64,000 nucleotides of DNA from Aurelia coerulea (Eukaryota; Cnidaria; Scyphozoa; Semaeostomeae; Ulmaridae), in the NCBI GenBank assembly GCA_039566865.1, contig CM076962.1, positions 9,728,743-9,792,742 on the forward strand, written 5' to 3'. Of the stretch, positions 21,451 to 34,567 are shown piece after piece (the stretch's first letter is position 1; each line of letters starts with the position of its first letter). The position numbers and the translations under genes were made by a program. Below the pieces are notes generated by a model. The model did no database searches. It was not told where the DNA came from and saw only the letters and a program-made list of their open reading frames with translations.

Positions 21451-21613
21451 GCAGAAGAGATGAGCTCCGAATGCCAGTTCTTGAAGAGAATGCTCAATAA
21501 AACTTTCAAGATCAAAATATCAGACGGGAGATGTTTGGTTGGATCATTTTTGTGCACAGATAAAGATCAGAATATCATCTTGGGATCATGTCAGGAGTAT
21601 GTAAAGACAAATG
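21451..21613 (+). CDS. NAA38: NAA38 (LSMD1) Sm-fold exon
   Basis: NAA38 is the small Sm-like auxiliary subunit of the NatC N-terminal acetyltransferase (with NAA30 and NAA35), which acetylates Met-hydrophobic N-termini at the ribosome. After the acceptor TTTTACAG| the exon reads [19 protein letters not shown], then [20 protein letters not shown] and [15 protein letters not shown]. This matches the first strands of the LSMD1 Sm fold, including the DGR.LVG.FLCTD signature. Phase 0 at the start agrees with the exon at 12,798. The end is either AATG|GTGGGT (21,613) or, slightly upstream, TAT|GTAAAG (21,600). The remaining part of the fold (the VPGHHIVSI-like strand) must be in a later exon that I could not find. 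Confidence 0.88.
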
Positions 21614-22055
21614 GTGGGTTATTTACTTCCTTTGTGCTCTCTTTTTCCAACAAATACGGTAGAGCTACCGAAAATTCCCGGGGAGGGGGATTGGTATATT
21701 TTGCTGACGGGATTTGCTATCCTTCCCGGGTATCGTCTTCGCCCCTTTTTCTAACGCTGGGTATCAAAAGAAGGCCGGTTGTCAAATGCCGGTTGTCAAC
21801 AGTGTTATTTCATTGTTTCTCGATTAATTGTTTACGCTTTCGAGTATACTTTTTGCCGATTTTTTCCAAGGCCGCCTATCATTTCGAGGGAGAAATTCTA
21901 AAGCTGGGTGAAAGAATAATCTCTTTGAGTGCTCTACGATAAGCATGGCGAACGGTCACGCTTACGAGTAGTGAACTAATATTCACAAATTAACGATAGA
22001 CAGCCATTAAAATGAAATAAGTAAGATAATACGGTAATAATCGTAAGAAGATGGA

Positions 22056-23811
22056 ATGGAAGGTGAATACACTGTCTTGCTTGAAGATGACAGCCCGCTG
22101 GTAAAGATTCTTTTTGAACCATCGATTCTCAACAGAGAAAAGAAGAAAATCAAAGATCGAATTTGCAGAGCACATAAGGGTAAGCTTGTCGCTGAATATT
22201 ACACAAAGCAAGGGTCCCCAGTGCTAACAGATATCGTTGTGATACTTGAGCCCGAAACTAGTTTCAAGCAGTTTGTAAAAGAAGTGGAAGCCTATTTCGT
22301 AACCGTAAGAGAGTGCCTTTTTGAATGGATACCTAGAGAAACACATAGTGCCATTGTTGTTGAAGCACCTTGTTCAAAGTTGTTCTTAAATTTCAACGCA
22401 AATCACCATAAACTAACAGTTATTTCGAATCCAGATGACAGTAAGAAATTTCTCCATTGTTATTGTACTGTCTTGAATAAAATTAAGGGAAAACGAATCT
22501 ACAGCGACGAAATCATGTCCAGAGTAAAATTTGAGCTGCCCTACCCTAAACTGAATGCCGATGCGGAAGTTAGCATGGTTTCTGAAGATGATTTTGATGT
22601 TGACAGCATCAGTGACAATGATCTTGATTACAAAATAATGGAGACCCCCTCCAACTTTCTTGAAAGCACAATGATTATCAAGGGATTAGACGACACAATA
22701 ACGCTCATAGGTGATGACGTACAACAAGCAGGTATGCCAGATGATCTTTCAAAAGACGAGGCAACCTCACTGAAGGAGCATCTTGCTGATTTTAACAACC
22801 GCCTCCTCAACCAGATGCAGTCGATACAAAACTCGATAGCATGCCTACCTGCTGTCCTCCAGAAAGTCACGGCTCTAGAAGAAAAATTTTCTACAGAAAT
22901 AGATCGTTTCTCAGCTAGGGTCTTTGATATGGAAACCAAAATTCAATCCAATGATCGAAAACTGTGTACTTTGGAGCATGAAAATAAAAGACTGAAAGAC
23001 CTTCTCGACAATATTCCTGACCATTAGCACAACATCAATGAAATTAGTGCCAAAATCACCAACCTTGCCGTAAAAGTTAATAGCGAAGAAGCAGCAAAGG
23101 TGGATGGAATCAATCTTAAATGGAAAGATTGCAGCATTAGAAAAGAAAATTGCAGCTCTCGAAAGCAAAATTGATAAAAATCTTCAACATTCCAACAAGA
23201 AAACATCGTCAACAACTGAAGTTAACAGCCAACCATCGAAGCCTATTTTTGAAAGTGAAGTGGTACTTATCACAGATTCCAATGGTGGAAAAATCAAGCC
23301 TGACATCCTGAATGCCAAGCACAAATGTCAAAAGCACTTCTGTCCAACGTTGCATTCTGTAATAAAGCTTTTAAATGACGCTGATGTCACAGTCGTTCCA
23401 AAGAAAATCTTCATTCACTGTGGTACAAATGATTTAGATAGTTCTGACGTCTTAACAGTCATAAATAAGATTGAAGAGCTTTCAAAAGCTATCGAGCAAA
23501 ATTTTCCATCAACAAAGGTTTACTTCTCCACACTCTTGCCGAGAAAAGATAACTTGCAGCCAAACGTTGTGGAAGTGAATGACTTCATTCTTCACCATAT
23601 TGAAACCTTAAAACATGGCGTTGTGGTCAACCACAGCAACATACAAGACACCAATTTATTGCGAGATGTCAAGCATCTAAACATGAGTGGCTTCTTCATC
23701 TTCCTGGCCAACATTCGCTTTGCCTTATTTGGTACAATGCCGTCTGCTCCAAGAAAACAGAATACCAGGAACGATTTTCGTTATTGCGGCCCGAGAAGAG
23801 ACAACAATTAA
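22056..23811 (+). pseudogene. LINE-1st copy ORF1: coiled coil plus SGNH esterase
   Basis: First protein of the LINE at 22-27 kb. Residues 1-210 of the first frame are unrecognised and end in an acidic stretch (SEDDFDVDSISDNDLDY). A coiled-coil-like segment follows (ALEEKFSTEIDRF onward). A TAG at 23,025 and a frame change near 23,100 break the reading. The second frame (from 23,104) continues the coiled coil and then has an SGNH/GDSL hydrolase: VVLITDSNGG (Ser), IFIHCGTNDLD (Asn) and LLRDVKHLNMSG (Asp-x-x-His). SGNH-esterase ORF1 proteins are known from CR1-like LINEs. One nonsense and one frameshift mutation make this copy inactive. Confidence 0.8.
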
Positions 23812-24006
23812 TTGGCTTGAGCTTGTCGTTAATTTTCGAATATTTAGATTTGGACCTACATTTTTTCTTCCTACTTAAGGAAGCTGGTAAGTTTTTGATA
23901 AATTACAATTTGTTATTATTTTTTTTTATTAATTCCTATTTTTGGTTATAATAGTTCTTGTACCTTTATTTTACAAACCTCCCCCCCCCCAAATTATATA
24001 CATTTC

Positions 24007-27000
24007 ATGGAGAATGTAACTGATTCTAAAGACTTAGAATCATTAAATCGCTTATCAGAGAGCCTTAGTGGTTATATCTCGGAAATAGATCCATTAGCTA
24101 GTATAGGTAGTTACTTTACCATTGAATCACTCAACAAAAAAGTATGCGACTTAAAAAATACAATTTATTTCTTTCATATGAACATAAGGAGCTTAAATAA
24201 ACGCGCGAATGAACTTCACAACACTATCAATGAATTGAAAACAAATTTCGAAGTGATCTGTCTTTCTGAGATTGGAAACACCAATCTTACGATGTATGTT
24301 AATCTCTTTCCTGGATATAAATTTCATTATATCCCACCATTCTCTGGTAACTTTGGTGGCGTCGCTATATACATAAGAAGCGAAATTAAAATTGATTTTC
24401 ACGATAACCTTGAGCTGGACTGTAAAGATCATTGTGAAAGCAAATGGATTTCATTTCAAGTGGGAAAAAGGAATATCTTGTTATGTCTCATGTATAGGCA
24501 CCCAAACACAAGTGCAAAGGTCTTTAATGAAAATCTCGAAAAATCATTATCTTCAGCACGACTTGATGAATTTGACCAGTGCGTCATACTTGGTGATATA
24601 AACATTGACCCTCTAAAATTTGACAGCGATAAGTGCTCGGACACCAAAGCCTACCTTGACCTGCTACTTAGCTTGGGTTTTTTGCCCTGCACCATTCTAC
24701 CCTCTAGAGTAACATCTCATACAGCAACCCTAATAGATCATGTATTCCTAAAAGAAAAGAAAGGGGGCCTAGAAAGGATTCTAGGCAGCCTACTGACGGA
24801 CATTAGTGACCATTTTGCATCAATTCTAATTATCAAGAACAATCATTCCCACCAGTACGAACGACCAATGGTCAGAATTTTCAGTGAAGCAAACAAAGCT
24901 AAGTTCAAAGACCATCTCAGCAGGGAAGATTGGACTAATGTTCTTTCAGCCTATGATGCCAACGAATGCACCATAAAATTCACAGTAAAAGTTACCAATT
25001 GTTTTGAAAAGGTCTTCCTCAACAACAACTATCAAAAAAGCGTGTCAAAGATAAACCTTGGATCACCAAATCCCTAAGAAAATGCATACGAAAAAAGAAC
25101 ACCCTCTTTAAAAAATACCATTTGCAAAAATCGCAAATCTTGCAAGAAAAATTCAAAAGGTATAAGAATATACTAACATCTTGTCTAAGGCAAGCTGAAA
25201 AGAATTATTATAACACTAAGTTTAGTGAAAAAAGTCAAGAATAACATCTATGTGGGCAACTTTAAACTCAATTCTCAACCCAAAAAAGAATAAGTCGCCT
25301 ACTGCAATAAGTAGTATTTATGGAGAGAATAAAACCAAATTGAAAAAAGATTTTTGGAGATTGCAAACTCTTTAAACCACTTCTTCTGCACCATTGGCAA
25401 AAAAGTGGGCGAAAATGTCAAATCAACCAGCACTCTTTTTGATTCTTTTCTAAAAAACCCAAACAGCCAGACTTTCTCGGCAAATCTCGTAACCATTGAC
25501 AAGGTACTACTTGAAATCTCAAAATTAAAAACCAAGAAAGCACCAGGAGACGATAACATAAAGCCAGAACTTCTAAAACTTTGCGCAAACATCTTATCGA
25601 AACCTCTTACCCATATTTACAATTGCTCCATCAGGTCTGGAATCTTTCCAAATATCTGGAAAATTGCAAAAATAATCCCAGTATTCAAAAAAGGTGATCG
25701 CTCAGATAGGGGTAACTACAGACCAATCTCGCTGCTCTCTTGCTTCGAGAAAATCTTTGAACGACTAATGGCAAACAGAATAAATAATTTTCTTGCTAAA
25801 AACAACTTGCTGTATCGTCTACAATTTGGTTTCCGCGAAGGACATTTAACTCTCCACGCATTAATCGAGGTTATGAACGAGGTGTACCAAAATTTGGACC
25901 GTATCAATTTTGTCATTGGTGTGTTCCTTGACTTAAAAAAAGCATTCGATACGATTGACCACAAAATCCTTCTGCGCAAGCTCGAATATTATGGCTTTAG
26001 GGGAATTACTAACCAATGGTTCCAATCCTACCTAAAAAACCGACAACAGTATGTTTTCATTAATGGAACAAAATCCAATACTCAGGTCATTGATATAGGT
26101 GTTCCTCAGGGCTCCGTCCTTGGCCCAATTCTTTTTGATCTTTACGTCAATGATATGCACCAAGCAACCACCCTTCGTCCTAGGCTTTTTGCAGATGACA
26201 CCAATATATTTTCCTTTGTCAGTGACATTCAGCTGCTAACAGAAACTACAAATGCTGAGCTCTCTAAATTAGATTGTTGGCTGAAGTTAAACAAGCTCAT
26301 GCTTAGCATTGAGAAAACAAACTACTCCGTCTTTTCACCAAAACGCTCAGTGGACTGTAAAAAAATACAAATCCAACTTGGAGAAAATATCACCCATACA
26401 ACCAGCATTAAACATCTTGGTCTAACTATAGACGAAAATCTTTCATGGACTCATCATATCAAAGACATTGGAAATCAAATCGTTTCCCGTGCCTCCTTGT
26501 TTGCTAAACTCCGCCATATACTTCCTAAGGAATGTCTTTTGTTAGCATTTTACCATCCATTTGTCAATCTAAGATTGATTATGGTCTCGAAATTTGGGGT
26601 GACGCATCAGTTAAAGATTTAAAGACATTACAAACTCATCAAAATCGAATCCTCAAAATTCTTCAATTCAAAACATTTATGTATCCAACGAATGCATTAC
26701 ACAAAGAAGCAGGCCTACTGAAATTATGTGACCAATACGAACTAAAGAACCTTCAAATAATGCATCAGCTAGCATATAGACCTGAAACCTTACCAGAATC
26801 AATAGGAAACATTTGCGAACAAAGCAAACTTACAAGAACACGTAATCTCCGGGACAAGTTACTTTTTAACAGGACGACAACGAGCTCAAAATGGGGTGTC
26901 AGAGCTTTCTCCAACAAGGGACCTTTACTTTGGAACAGGCTCCCGCTCTCTGTAAAAATAATTGCTAGTCAAAACTCTTTTACGAAAACCCTGAAAGAAT

Positions 27001-27026
27001 CAAAACTGCAGGAATATTCCTCTTAA
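24007..27026 (+). pseudogene. LINE-1st copy ORF2: endonuclease and reverse transcriptase
   Basis: The first frame (24,007-25,077) is an AP-type endonuclease: FFHMNIRSLNKR, VICLSEIG, LMYRHPNTS, ILGDINIDP and LTDISDHFAS. A frameshift near 25,040 ends it; the sense continues as KPWITKSLRKCI in another frame. From 25,354 comes reverse transcriptase: [59 protein letters not shown] and the active-site FADDTNIF. Another frameshift near 26,560 leads to the C-terminal region ending at 27,026. The C-rich tract before 24,000 separates ORF1 from ORF2. CR1/L2-like and recently active by its completeness, but not able to move now. Confidence 0.88.
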
Positions 27027-27435
27027 AAAATTTCATAGCTACTACTTGCAAAAACAAACAAAACCAACAAACAAACAAAAGTTTCACCACCCCTGCCTGC
27101 TCTATCAAATATGTTCCCCCTTTCATTTTTTTTATTTTATTTTTTTTTCTTTCATCTTCTGCTTCAAAAAAAAAAAATTCTTCTTCCTTTTTAAATTCAA
27201 AGCTGACTGTGATCGTAGCTTAGTTGTTAATTAGAATTATATCTGTTTCGTTCAATTGTAATGTATTCCATAACTATATATTATAACTTTCTTATAACTT
27301 TATCAACATATAATAGTTAAAGCTTTGTTATGTTCTTGCTCTTGTAAGCGCCCTAGACTAGATAAGCATTGCTTTATCAGTAAGTATTTAGTTTTAGCTG
27401 ATTTGTGAATAAATATCATCACACCGCCGTACAAT
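27027..27435 (+). other. likely LINE 3' untranslated region
   Basis: A-rich then T-rich low-complexity sequence following the ORF2 stop, with a possible end near GTGAATAAATATCATC (27,404-27,420). Limits uncertain. Confidence 0.4.
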
Positions 27436-28020
27436 AAACCACTTCACAAAAAGCAAAGGATCATGGGTAAGAAGGGCAAAATTTGATTCTTAGAACGCAT
27501 TTTTCAACAAAGCGTACCATCCAGTTCTGGCCCTTACTCGCTCAAAATTCTGTCAAGTTTCTTGGATACAACACAGCACTTATCCGGCACATAGGGCTTT
27601 GCATTTTCAGTTTCTTTTTTCTGTATGGACCTCGCTAATTTCATGTGCTTCCTTCACAAACTGCGGTCTTCTTCGTATTTGATACGCAATCGCAAGTCTT
27701 TACTAATAGACTCTTGCCCCTCTTTTTAATTGCTAGAACCATGTACACAGCATACACTTGATTTTCAAAATGAAAGCCCGTCATACCCTTATTTCAAATT
27801 CCAAAAGTCTCCTTGCCGTATCTTTCTTCCCGCAAACAAAATACGCTCGTCATATTTCACTTGCTGTGTTTGAAGCTCTGTCGGTTCTCAAATCGATTCG
27901 AACGCACCTGTGAAACCCTTCTGAAACTGCCTGGGAATGTCACCAAAATGCGCCAGAGGTAAGCCAAGGGGTGAACCAAGTAGGGGACAAGGGGAACAAA
28001 TTTCCAGAAACAGATCTTAC
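27436..28020. repeat. 0.6-kb dispersed repeat, left copy
   Basis: Matches 35,478-36,085 in the opposite orientation over most of its length, for example AGAACCGACAGAGC, TACGGCAAGGAGACTTT and GATCCTTTGCTTT as read on the right-hand copy. No coding function seen. The two copies face each other across 7.5 kb. Confidence 0.75.
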
Positions 28021-28061
28021 AGTTTTCATGCCTTTTTTGTGGAGCACGTATTTTCAAATGA

Positions 28062-28118
28062 ACTTATTATTATTATCATTATTATCATTATTATCATTAT
28101 TATCATTATTATTATTAA

Positions 28119-28160
<42 letters not shown>

Positions 28161-28620
28161 CAATTTCTTTATTGTTGGATTACAAATGTCAAAAAGATAC
28201 TTAAAAGTAATTAGCTAATTTATTCCAACTTTAAAACATTAAAATACAAATATTACATAAGAAAAATAGTGGATAAAATATTTACAAGTCATCAAAAATA
28301 TACAGTGTAAAAGTAAAAGTAGATATCTAATAAGATTCATCATAAAAAGCCCAAATTCGGAATAAAAACGCGGCATAATTTACATGGACAATTTTCTCCG
28401 TTCCAACTTTTTATTTTTATTTTAAACTGACAAAGGGATTCTGAATTACGTATCGTTGGTGGTAACATTTGCCACAGCTGCGGACCTTTGAAACGGATGC
28501 TTTCTGTCCCGTTGTTGACAGATCTCACCCTAGGTTGAAAGAATTCGTTATACTGCCTGCGTTGTATTTCTTGGGAGGTACTTGAGCAATATCTAGACAT
28601 TGGAAAGGCTTAACAATCTT
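28062..28620 (-). pseudogene. LINE 3' end with (AAT)n tail
   Basis: On the minus strand, RSVNNGTESIRFKGPQLWQM LPPTIRN and LCRVFIPNLGFL form the C-terminus typical of cnidarian/CR1-like LINE polyproteins. After its stop near 28,340 comes about 180 bp of trailer and then a (TTA/ATC) trinucleotide array at 28,062-28,162, which fits a microsatellite-type LINE tail. The rest of the element is missing. Confidence 0.7.
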
Positions 28621-28789
28621 TGTTTCGAAGTGTTCATGACGGCAAAAGGAAGTAAATATGAAGATTGTTACGGAACCTTTAAGAAACTCGTAAGAAACTC
28701 TGAGAAAATTTGATCATTTTAAAAAGCTTCTCGGCAGGCTTAAATTTTTAGTTTCTTATGAAAAGAAATACGCGTATTATCCTCTGCTG

Positions 28790-29145
28790 CATTGGTTCTT
28801 CCATAGTAAAGGTACCAGGGGATGTGCCGCGAGCAAGGGTGTACTTTTACCGACTTCTAGTCTATCAAAGGGTATTCTTGTTTGCAATTTTGGTCCAACC
28901 AAGGTCTAGCCAAGTGTATCATGTTTGGCAATACTGGTCTAGAGAACGGTCATTGTTATCATATTTGGTACCAAGGGTATGATATTTGACAATATTGGTC
29001 TAGGTAACGCAACGGTCAACATTGGTCTAGCAATGGGTACCAAATTCCTGAAGATTAATCTAGCCAACGGTACCACTTTTTTTTAATATGCTCGTGGCAG
29101 ATGCCTACCCAAAATTTAGCCAAGAACCACCCCCCCCCCCTAAGT
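28790..29145. mobile_element. hAT-like MITE, family B, second copy
   Basis: Starts GGTTCTTCCATAGTAAAGGT and ends GCCAAGAACCACCCCCC, matching the element at 8104-8407 throughout, including the GGTCTAGCCAA-type internal repeats. The extreme left end is lost or diverged and no clean target duplication remains. Confidence 0.65.
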
Positions 29146-29495
29146 GAGGCAGCACTAAAAATTATGTTCAATCAATTACTGCAACGCAGCGACTAATCTG
29201 CTTCCTGAAAACTTCTTGCTGGTTTTTCTCAATTTCCCACCAGCGTGGCCAAACAATCGTGAACCGCAAATCCAAAGCAATCAACCTCACCCACAGGAGA
29301 ACTGCACCACTTATCAAAGACACACTCGCGCCAAGTCTCCCGGCAAGATCATCGCAGGTTGGCGGGCGTACACCTTAGACACGTGTTTTGCTCCGCGTTA
29401 ACTTGAGAAGATTGTGTGGCTTAATTATATTCAAAATGTAAGTTTTTTTAATAAAAATTGTTCTTGTTCATGTCAGTTTCAAATATCTCTCCAAT

Positions 29496-30188
29496 ATGAC
29501 CGAGTTTGTTACTATAACGATGTGTAGAGAGTTGATGGACACTCAGGCAAAGGCCTACAAAGATCTTGTATTGATACTCGTGGATGGTGTGAAGTCAGAT
29601 ATGAAAGATTCGAGGAAGGAAGTCGAAGAGCTAAAGGTTGCTGCTCAGTTCAGCAGTTCAAAGCTTGATGACATATCCAGCAAACTGCGAGACCTTGAGT
29701 CGAAACAAGCTAGCCAGATAAAGATTATGGAAGATCGCAATCTCACCCTTGATGGCCTAATTGAGAAACAGAATTACCTGGAGAACTATGGACGGCGTAA
29801 AAACTTGAAAATTCTTGGTATACCAGATTCCCAAGATTTAACTGAATCATGGGAGGAGTCCGAACAAATTGTAAAGGAAAAAGTAAAGGAACTTCTGGAA
29901 ATGGATGAGGATCTCAATATTGAAAGGGCTCATAGAGTCGGGAAATACCAGAAGACATACACGAAGAGTGATGGAACAAGGGTTCCTGAGAAAGTGAGGC
30001 CTATCGTTGCGAGATTTTCCTCTTGGAAACAGAAGGATGCAATAGTCAAAGCTGCTAGAAGCTTGAAACCAACTGGAACGATGTTTCTAGATGATCTTAG
30101 TGATTTAACACTAGCAAAAAGAAAAGCCCCAGATCCCCCAGATGCTGGAAGCAAGGAAGGAAGGAAAGATTGCTTATTTTTCAGTTGA
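29496..30188 (+). pseudogene. LINE-2nd copy ORF1: coiled coil plus RRM-like domain
   Basis: A 230-codon frame resembling L1-type ORF1 (Transposase_22). A long coiled coil covers residues 20-95 (SSKLRDLESKQASQIKIMED). The entry to the RNA-binding domain follows (NYLENYGRRKNLKILGIPD), then IERAHRVGKYQK and RPIVARFSSWKQKDAIVKAA. The frame ends at DCLFFS. The continuation of the usual C-terminal domain (LADKLIIKKRPT-like, at about 30,190) lies in another frame, so a frameshift is present. It would coat LINE RNA in the cytoplasm; this copy is probably dead. Confidence 0.8.
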
Positions 30189-30376
30189 CAAGCTGATTAT
30201 CAAGAAGAGACCCACTACTGGTTTTGGTCAATCTCATTCACCTGCCTTTGCTGAATCTGAAGATGAAGAAGTGGTTATTAACAGACATGAGTAATTTCTC
30301 ATTGACATTGGTATGGTTACCACTAGTTGTGTTTCTAATGCAAACTTTTCACTTTTTTATTCATGTTCTAAGTTGA

Positions 30377-33300
30377 ATGCCTAAGTCAAAATTGCTCTGT
30401 GGTATTTGCCATAAATCTGTATATCAAAACCGAAATTCTTTCCTTTGCAGTGGATGCAATGTTTTGTCTCATATTAAATGTAATTTCAATGCAGAAATAT
30501 CCGATGATGCCGTAAGCTATGGTATGAAATGCGTAATTGCTGACCGTGAGAATACTTTTGCCTTTTGTTCATTGGAGGATGAGGAATTATCCAATTTATT
30601 TGAATTTGATATGCCCTCCTTTGCTGACTCAGTTCCAGCCTTTGAGATATGTTCTTCCCTGACCAACTTACCTAACCTTGAAGACTATGATATTGATGAG
30701 CATATGCCTTCTAGTATTTACTCTTCTTACCACACTGTTCAAGATATGACCAATGTGGGCTCAGATATATCTCATAATGATTTATCCTTACTTCACACAA
30801 ATATAAAGAGTCTCTCTTGTCATTTTGATGAACTTCTCAGCTTACTAACAAATCTTAAAATCAACTTTGATGTCATTGGTTTATCTGAACTATGGAACTC
30901 AGTAGCTAATCCACTGAAGGATAATGTAGATATTCCTAATTATTCATTCTTCTCTGCTAAATCCAACAGTCAGAATGGTGGGGTTTGCCTTTATGTAAAA
31001 ACCTCACTTGCACCCATTCATCGAAATGATCTTGACAGTGACAGCAATGATTTTGAAACCTTATGGGTTGAAGTTGATAACAAAAGTGGTAAGAATGTTT
31101 TGTTTTGTTGTGCTTATCGCCATCCAAATTCTGACATAGATAAATTCACTGATCATATTCAAGAAGTTTTGTCCTATCTCACAGTTTTAAATGAGAATGT
31201 CTTTATTCTAGGTGATTTTAACATAAACTTGCTGAATTATGATTCCCATACTCCTAGCAATAATTTTATTTGCAATCTTTTTTCTAAAAGTTTTATTCCC
31301 TATATCTTGCATCCTACAAGGATCTCTCAGAATTCAGCTTCAGTTATTGATAACATTTTTTCTAATATATCTCATACTGATACCAAAAGTGGTAATATTT
31401 TAACCCTAATTGCAGACCATTTCCCTCAGCTTCTAATACTTAAGCATGCAGGAATTAAACATAGCAAGGTCAGTATGATTATTCTAACTTTGATGAGCAA
31501 CAACTGATATCTGATTTTAATAACTCAGACTTCAGTTACCTTAACAATGATCAGATTGATATTGACAACAAATTCAATAAATTTCTTGATGATCTCAATG
31601 AGCTCACTAGCAAACATGCCCCATTTAAGAAGTTAACTAAAAAAGAAACTAAATTCCAACATAAGCCATGGATAAACAGCAGAATCCAGAAAATGATGCG
31701 AATAAGAGATAAAGTCTTGAAAAGATTGAGAAGGAAAAGTGATGATGAAACAGAATATGCCTATAAGCAATTTAGAAATCGTGTTACTGTCTTGTTGAAA
31801 GAAAGCAAATCTAACTACTTTAATAATTATTTTAATGTCAATAGTAACAATATGAAGCTGCTATTGTCAGGTATTAAATCAATTGTAAATCTCAAGAATA
31901 CTAGCTCAAATGTGATTTCTAAATTAAAAGATAAAAATGGAAGTATAACCACTGACCCCATGGTCATTGCTGAGACTTTTAATGACTTTTTTGTAAATGT
32001 TGCTAGTAGTGTTACCAAGAAGATCCCAAGAACAATGAAATCTCCATTAGATTTCCTTAAAAACAGAATCAATACATCCTTCTTTATATCTCCATCAGTG
32101 CCAAGTATCAGATGTTATAAATTTACTCAAAACAAGTAAGTCTGTAGGCCCCAATAGTATTCCTATTAAGTTGCTGAAAATACTTTCCCCTTATGTGTCT
32201 TCTCCTTTGTGTCAAATTATAAATGATTCTTTTCAGTCAGGTATATTCCCAGAAAAGATGAAAAGTGCTAAAGTTATCCCTTTGTTCAAAAAAGGTTGTC
32301 CTTTGTCATCTTCAAACTATAGACCAATTTCTCTTCTTTCAGTTTTCAGTAAAATCATGGAAAAAGTAATGTACAAGCGTTTATACAGATTCTTTGAGAT
32401 TCACAATATTTTGTATTCTATGCAGCTTGGTTTTCGTGAAAAGCACTCAATTGACCATGCCCTTGTGAGTCTAACAGAAACAATTAGGAATTCCTTAGAT
32501 GATAAAAAGTTTGGATGTGGTATTTTCATTGATTTACAGAAAGCATTTGACACTGTCAACCATAAAATACTCTTGGATAAACTTGAGCATTATGGAATTC
32601 GGGGAACACCTTTACAATGGTTTGCATCGTATTTATCTAACAGAAAGCAGTTTGTTCATGTGAATGGTTCCAACTCTACTCTCCTTGATGTGACCTGTGG
32701 AGTTCCACAAGGGTCTGTTCTTGGTCCCCTACTGTTTCTTATATTTATTAATGATTTACCCAACACTTCCTCTAAATTGGCATTTTATCTTTTTGCTGAT
32801 GACACTAATATTTACTGTGAATCAGGAGATCTAAAATCACTTGAAAAAAACTGTTAACAATAAACTTAAAAAAGTTAAACGCTGGCTTGATATAAATAGA
32901 CTTTCATTAAACATTGATAAGACTAGCTTTGTTATATTTCATTCCGTTCATAAAGCTTTGACATCACAGGTCATTATAAAGATCGGTAAAAATCATGTTA
33001 AACAAACTAAATATGTGAAATTTCTTGGACTTCTTGTGGATGAACACTTAAGCTGGAAGTTTCACTTAAATGAGCTTTCTAAGAAGCTTGCAAGAACTTG
33101 TGGAATATTTTTTAATCTGAGGCATCTATTACCACAGAATGTTTTGGTGTGCCTGTATTATTCTTTATTTTCTTCTTTCCTTCAATATGGCCTCGTAGTT
33201 TGGGGCTTAGCTTTTGATACTTACATTAAGCCAGTCTATATTCTTCAAAAGAAAGTATTGCGAGCTATTTCTTTTGAACCTCATTGTTCTCCTTCTGCTC

Positions 33301-33633
33301 CTATATTCCTTTCGGACAAATATACTTAGACTTCATGATCTCTTTGAGCTTAAATTAGTTTCGTTTGTTTATGAGTCTGTACACAAGATCTCTCCTGTCC
33401 ATTGCCACAACTTCTTTCCAGTTGTATCATCTGTTCATCAACATAGTACCAGGCAAGCTTCAAAAGGTAATATATTTTTGTTAAGGAAAAACAGTCTTCA
33501 ATATGGCCTGAGATCAGTGCGTTTTGCCGGTGCCAAATCATGGAATAATGTACCCGATGTTATAAGGGAAAGCCCATCTATAAAAGTTTTTAGATCTAAG
33601 ATAAAAGCTCACTTTTTTGCTACACGGTATTAG
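30377..33633 (+). pseudogene. LINE-2nd copy ORF2: zinc finger, endonuclease, RT
   Basis: Starts MPKSKLLCGICHKSVYQNR with a PHD-like metal-binding pattern (C-x2-C, C-x2-C, H-x3-C). The endonuclease follows: LLHTNIKSLSC, VIGLSELWN, AYRHPNSD, FILGDFNINLL and IADHFPQL. Frameshifts near 31,480, 32,130, 32,845 and 33,290 break it. RT reads [56 protein letters not shown] and FADDTNIY. The C-terminus ends with KVFRSKIKAHFFATRY. CR1/L2-like, nearly complete, degraded mainly by single-base indels. Confidence 0.88.
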
Positions 33634-34270
33634 AGGGGTGCTGTTGTATGTGGGCTTTGATGGGATGGGTTTGGGAGCTTCTTTGGATGCTGGCAGGGCT
33701 GTCGTTTTCTTCATGAGGAATTTCTCTCCTGGGGTTGGCTGCCCTGCTGGTGTTCGGGGGGGGGGGGGCTCTTTGCTCTGTTCTGTCTGGCTTCCATGTG
33801 ACAGTACTTCTTTTAGACGGGGAGTTTTCTGTGGCTGTCTGGCCACCTGCCTGGCCTTTGGCTTTGAGGGGTTGGGGGCTGGGTGGGTTGCTGGATGGTT
33901 GCAGGAAAATCACCTGTCTATTTGACATGCTTTTGTACTTCTTAGCATAAGGCCTTTGCAAGTCCATCTCTACACTTAATTATAACGTTTACAGTTTTGC
34001 ATTTTCAAAAAATCCATCTTGCCAAAAATTAGTTTTTCATCAATTAGACCTTTTTGAATATAATAAGCACGACAACAGGGGGGGGGGGCTCTCTCCTCGA
34101 TTAGTTTAGCTGCTGAGAGAGCTCCTCCTTTAAGAATTATACTACCTACTAGATTTGTATTTTTTGTATTGTAATACCTTTATATTTATATATTGTATTT
34201 TGTCTTTGTAGTTGTATCAGTTGATTGTAGGTAGTATGATTTAAATTGAATGAACATGAACATGAACAAG
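33634..34270 (+). other. 3' untranslated region and tail of the second LINE
   Basis: G-rich sequence after the ORF2 stop, including GCTCTCTCCTCGATTAGTTT at 34,089. The complement of that stretch reappears beside the LINE fragment at 38,037, supporting a shared trailer. It ends in a short ATGAAC repeat (34,248-34,268), as CR1/L2 elements do. Confidence 0.65.
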
Positions 34271-34567
34271 ATCAATATTCAATAAACCCAAGCGGAGCTT
34301 CATCACAGTTGACAAAACCCCATTTTTAGACTCTTCCTTGCAGTCCTTTCCTCTCACTTGAAATTGCACTTCTTATTCAAACCCGTCTGCTTTTGACCCC
34401 TCCGATGCCTCGTCTTTCTAGCATCCTTCAACAACTCTCCAAACAGAAACTAAAGATGAAAGGATTGGGGTAGGGGGCTTGAAGATATTTCCATTGATGT
34501 AGAAAACTTTTCGAGTTCCCCGACCATCCACTCAATAAGATTTTAAGGATCGTTCTTGTTTTGCTGT

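Noticed and set aside
28062..28162. Possible CRISPR-like regular spacing in repeat arrays
   Set aside because: The arrays here are microsatellites and minisatellites without unique spacers, in a eukaryotic genome.
27937..28218. Frame with long poly-Ile or poly-Leu run
   Set aside because: Produced by the ATT/ATC trinucleotide array.
33538..33967. Overlapping Gly- and Pro-rich frames near 33.6-33.9 kb
   Set aside because: They lie in the G-rich 3' trailer of the second LINE and are chance frames.
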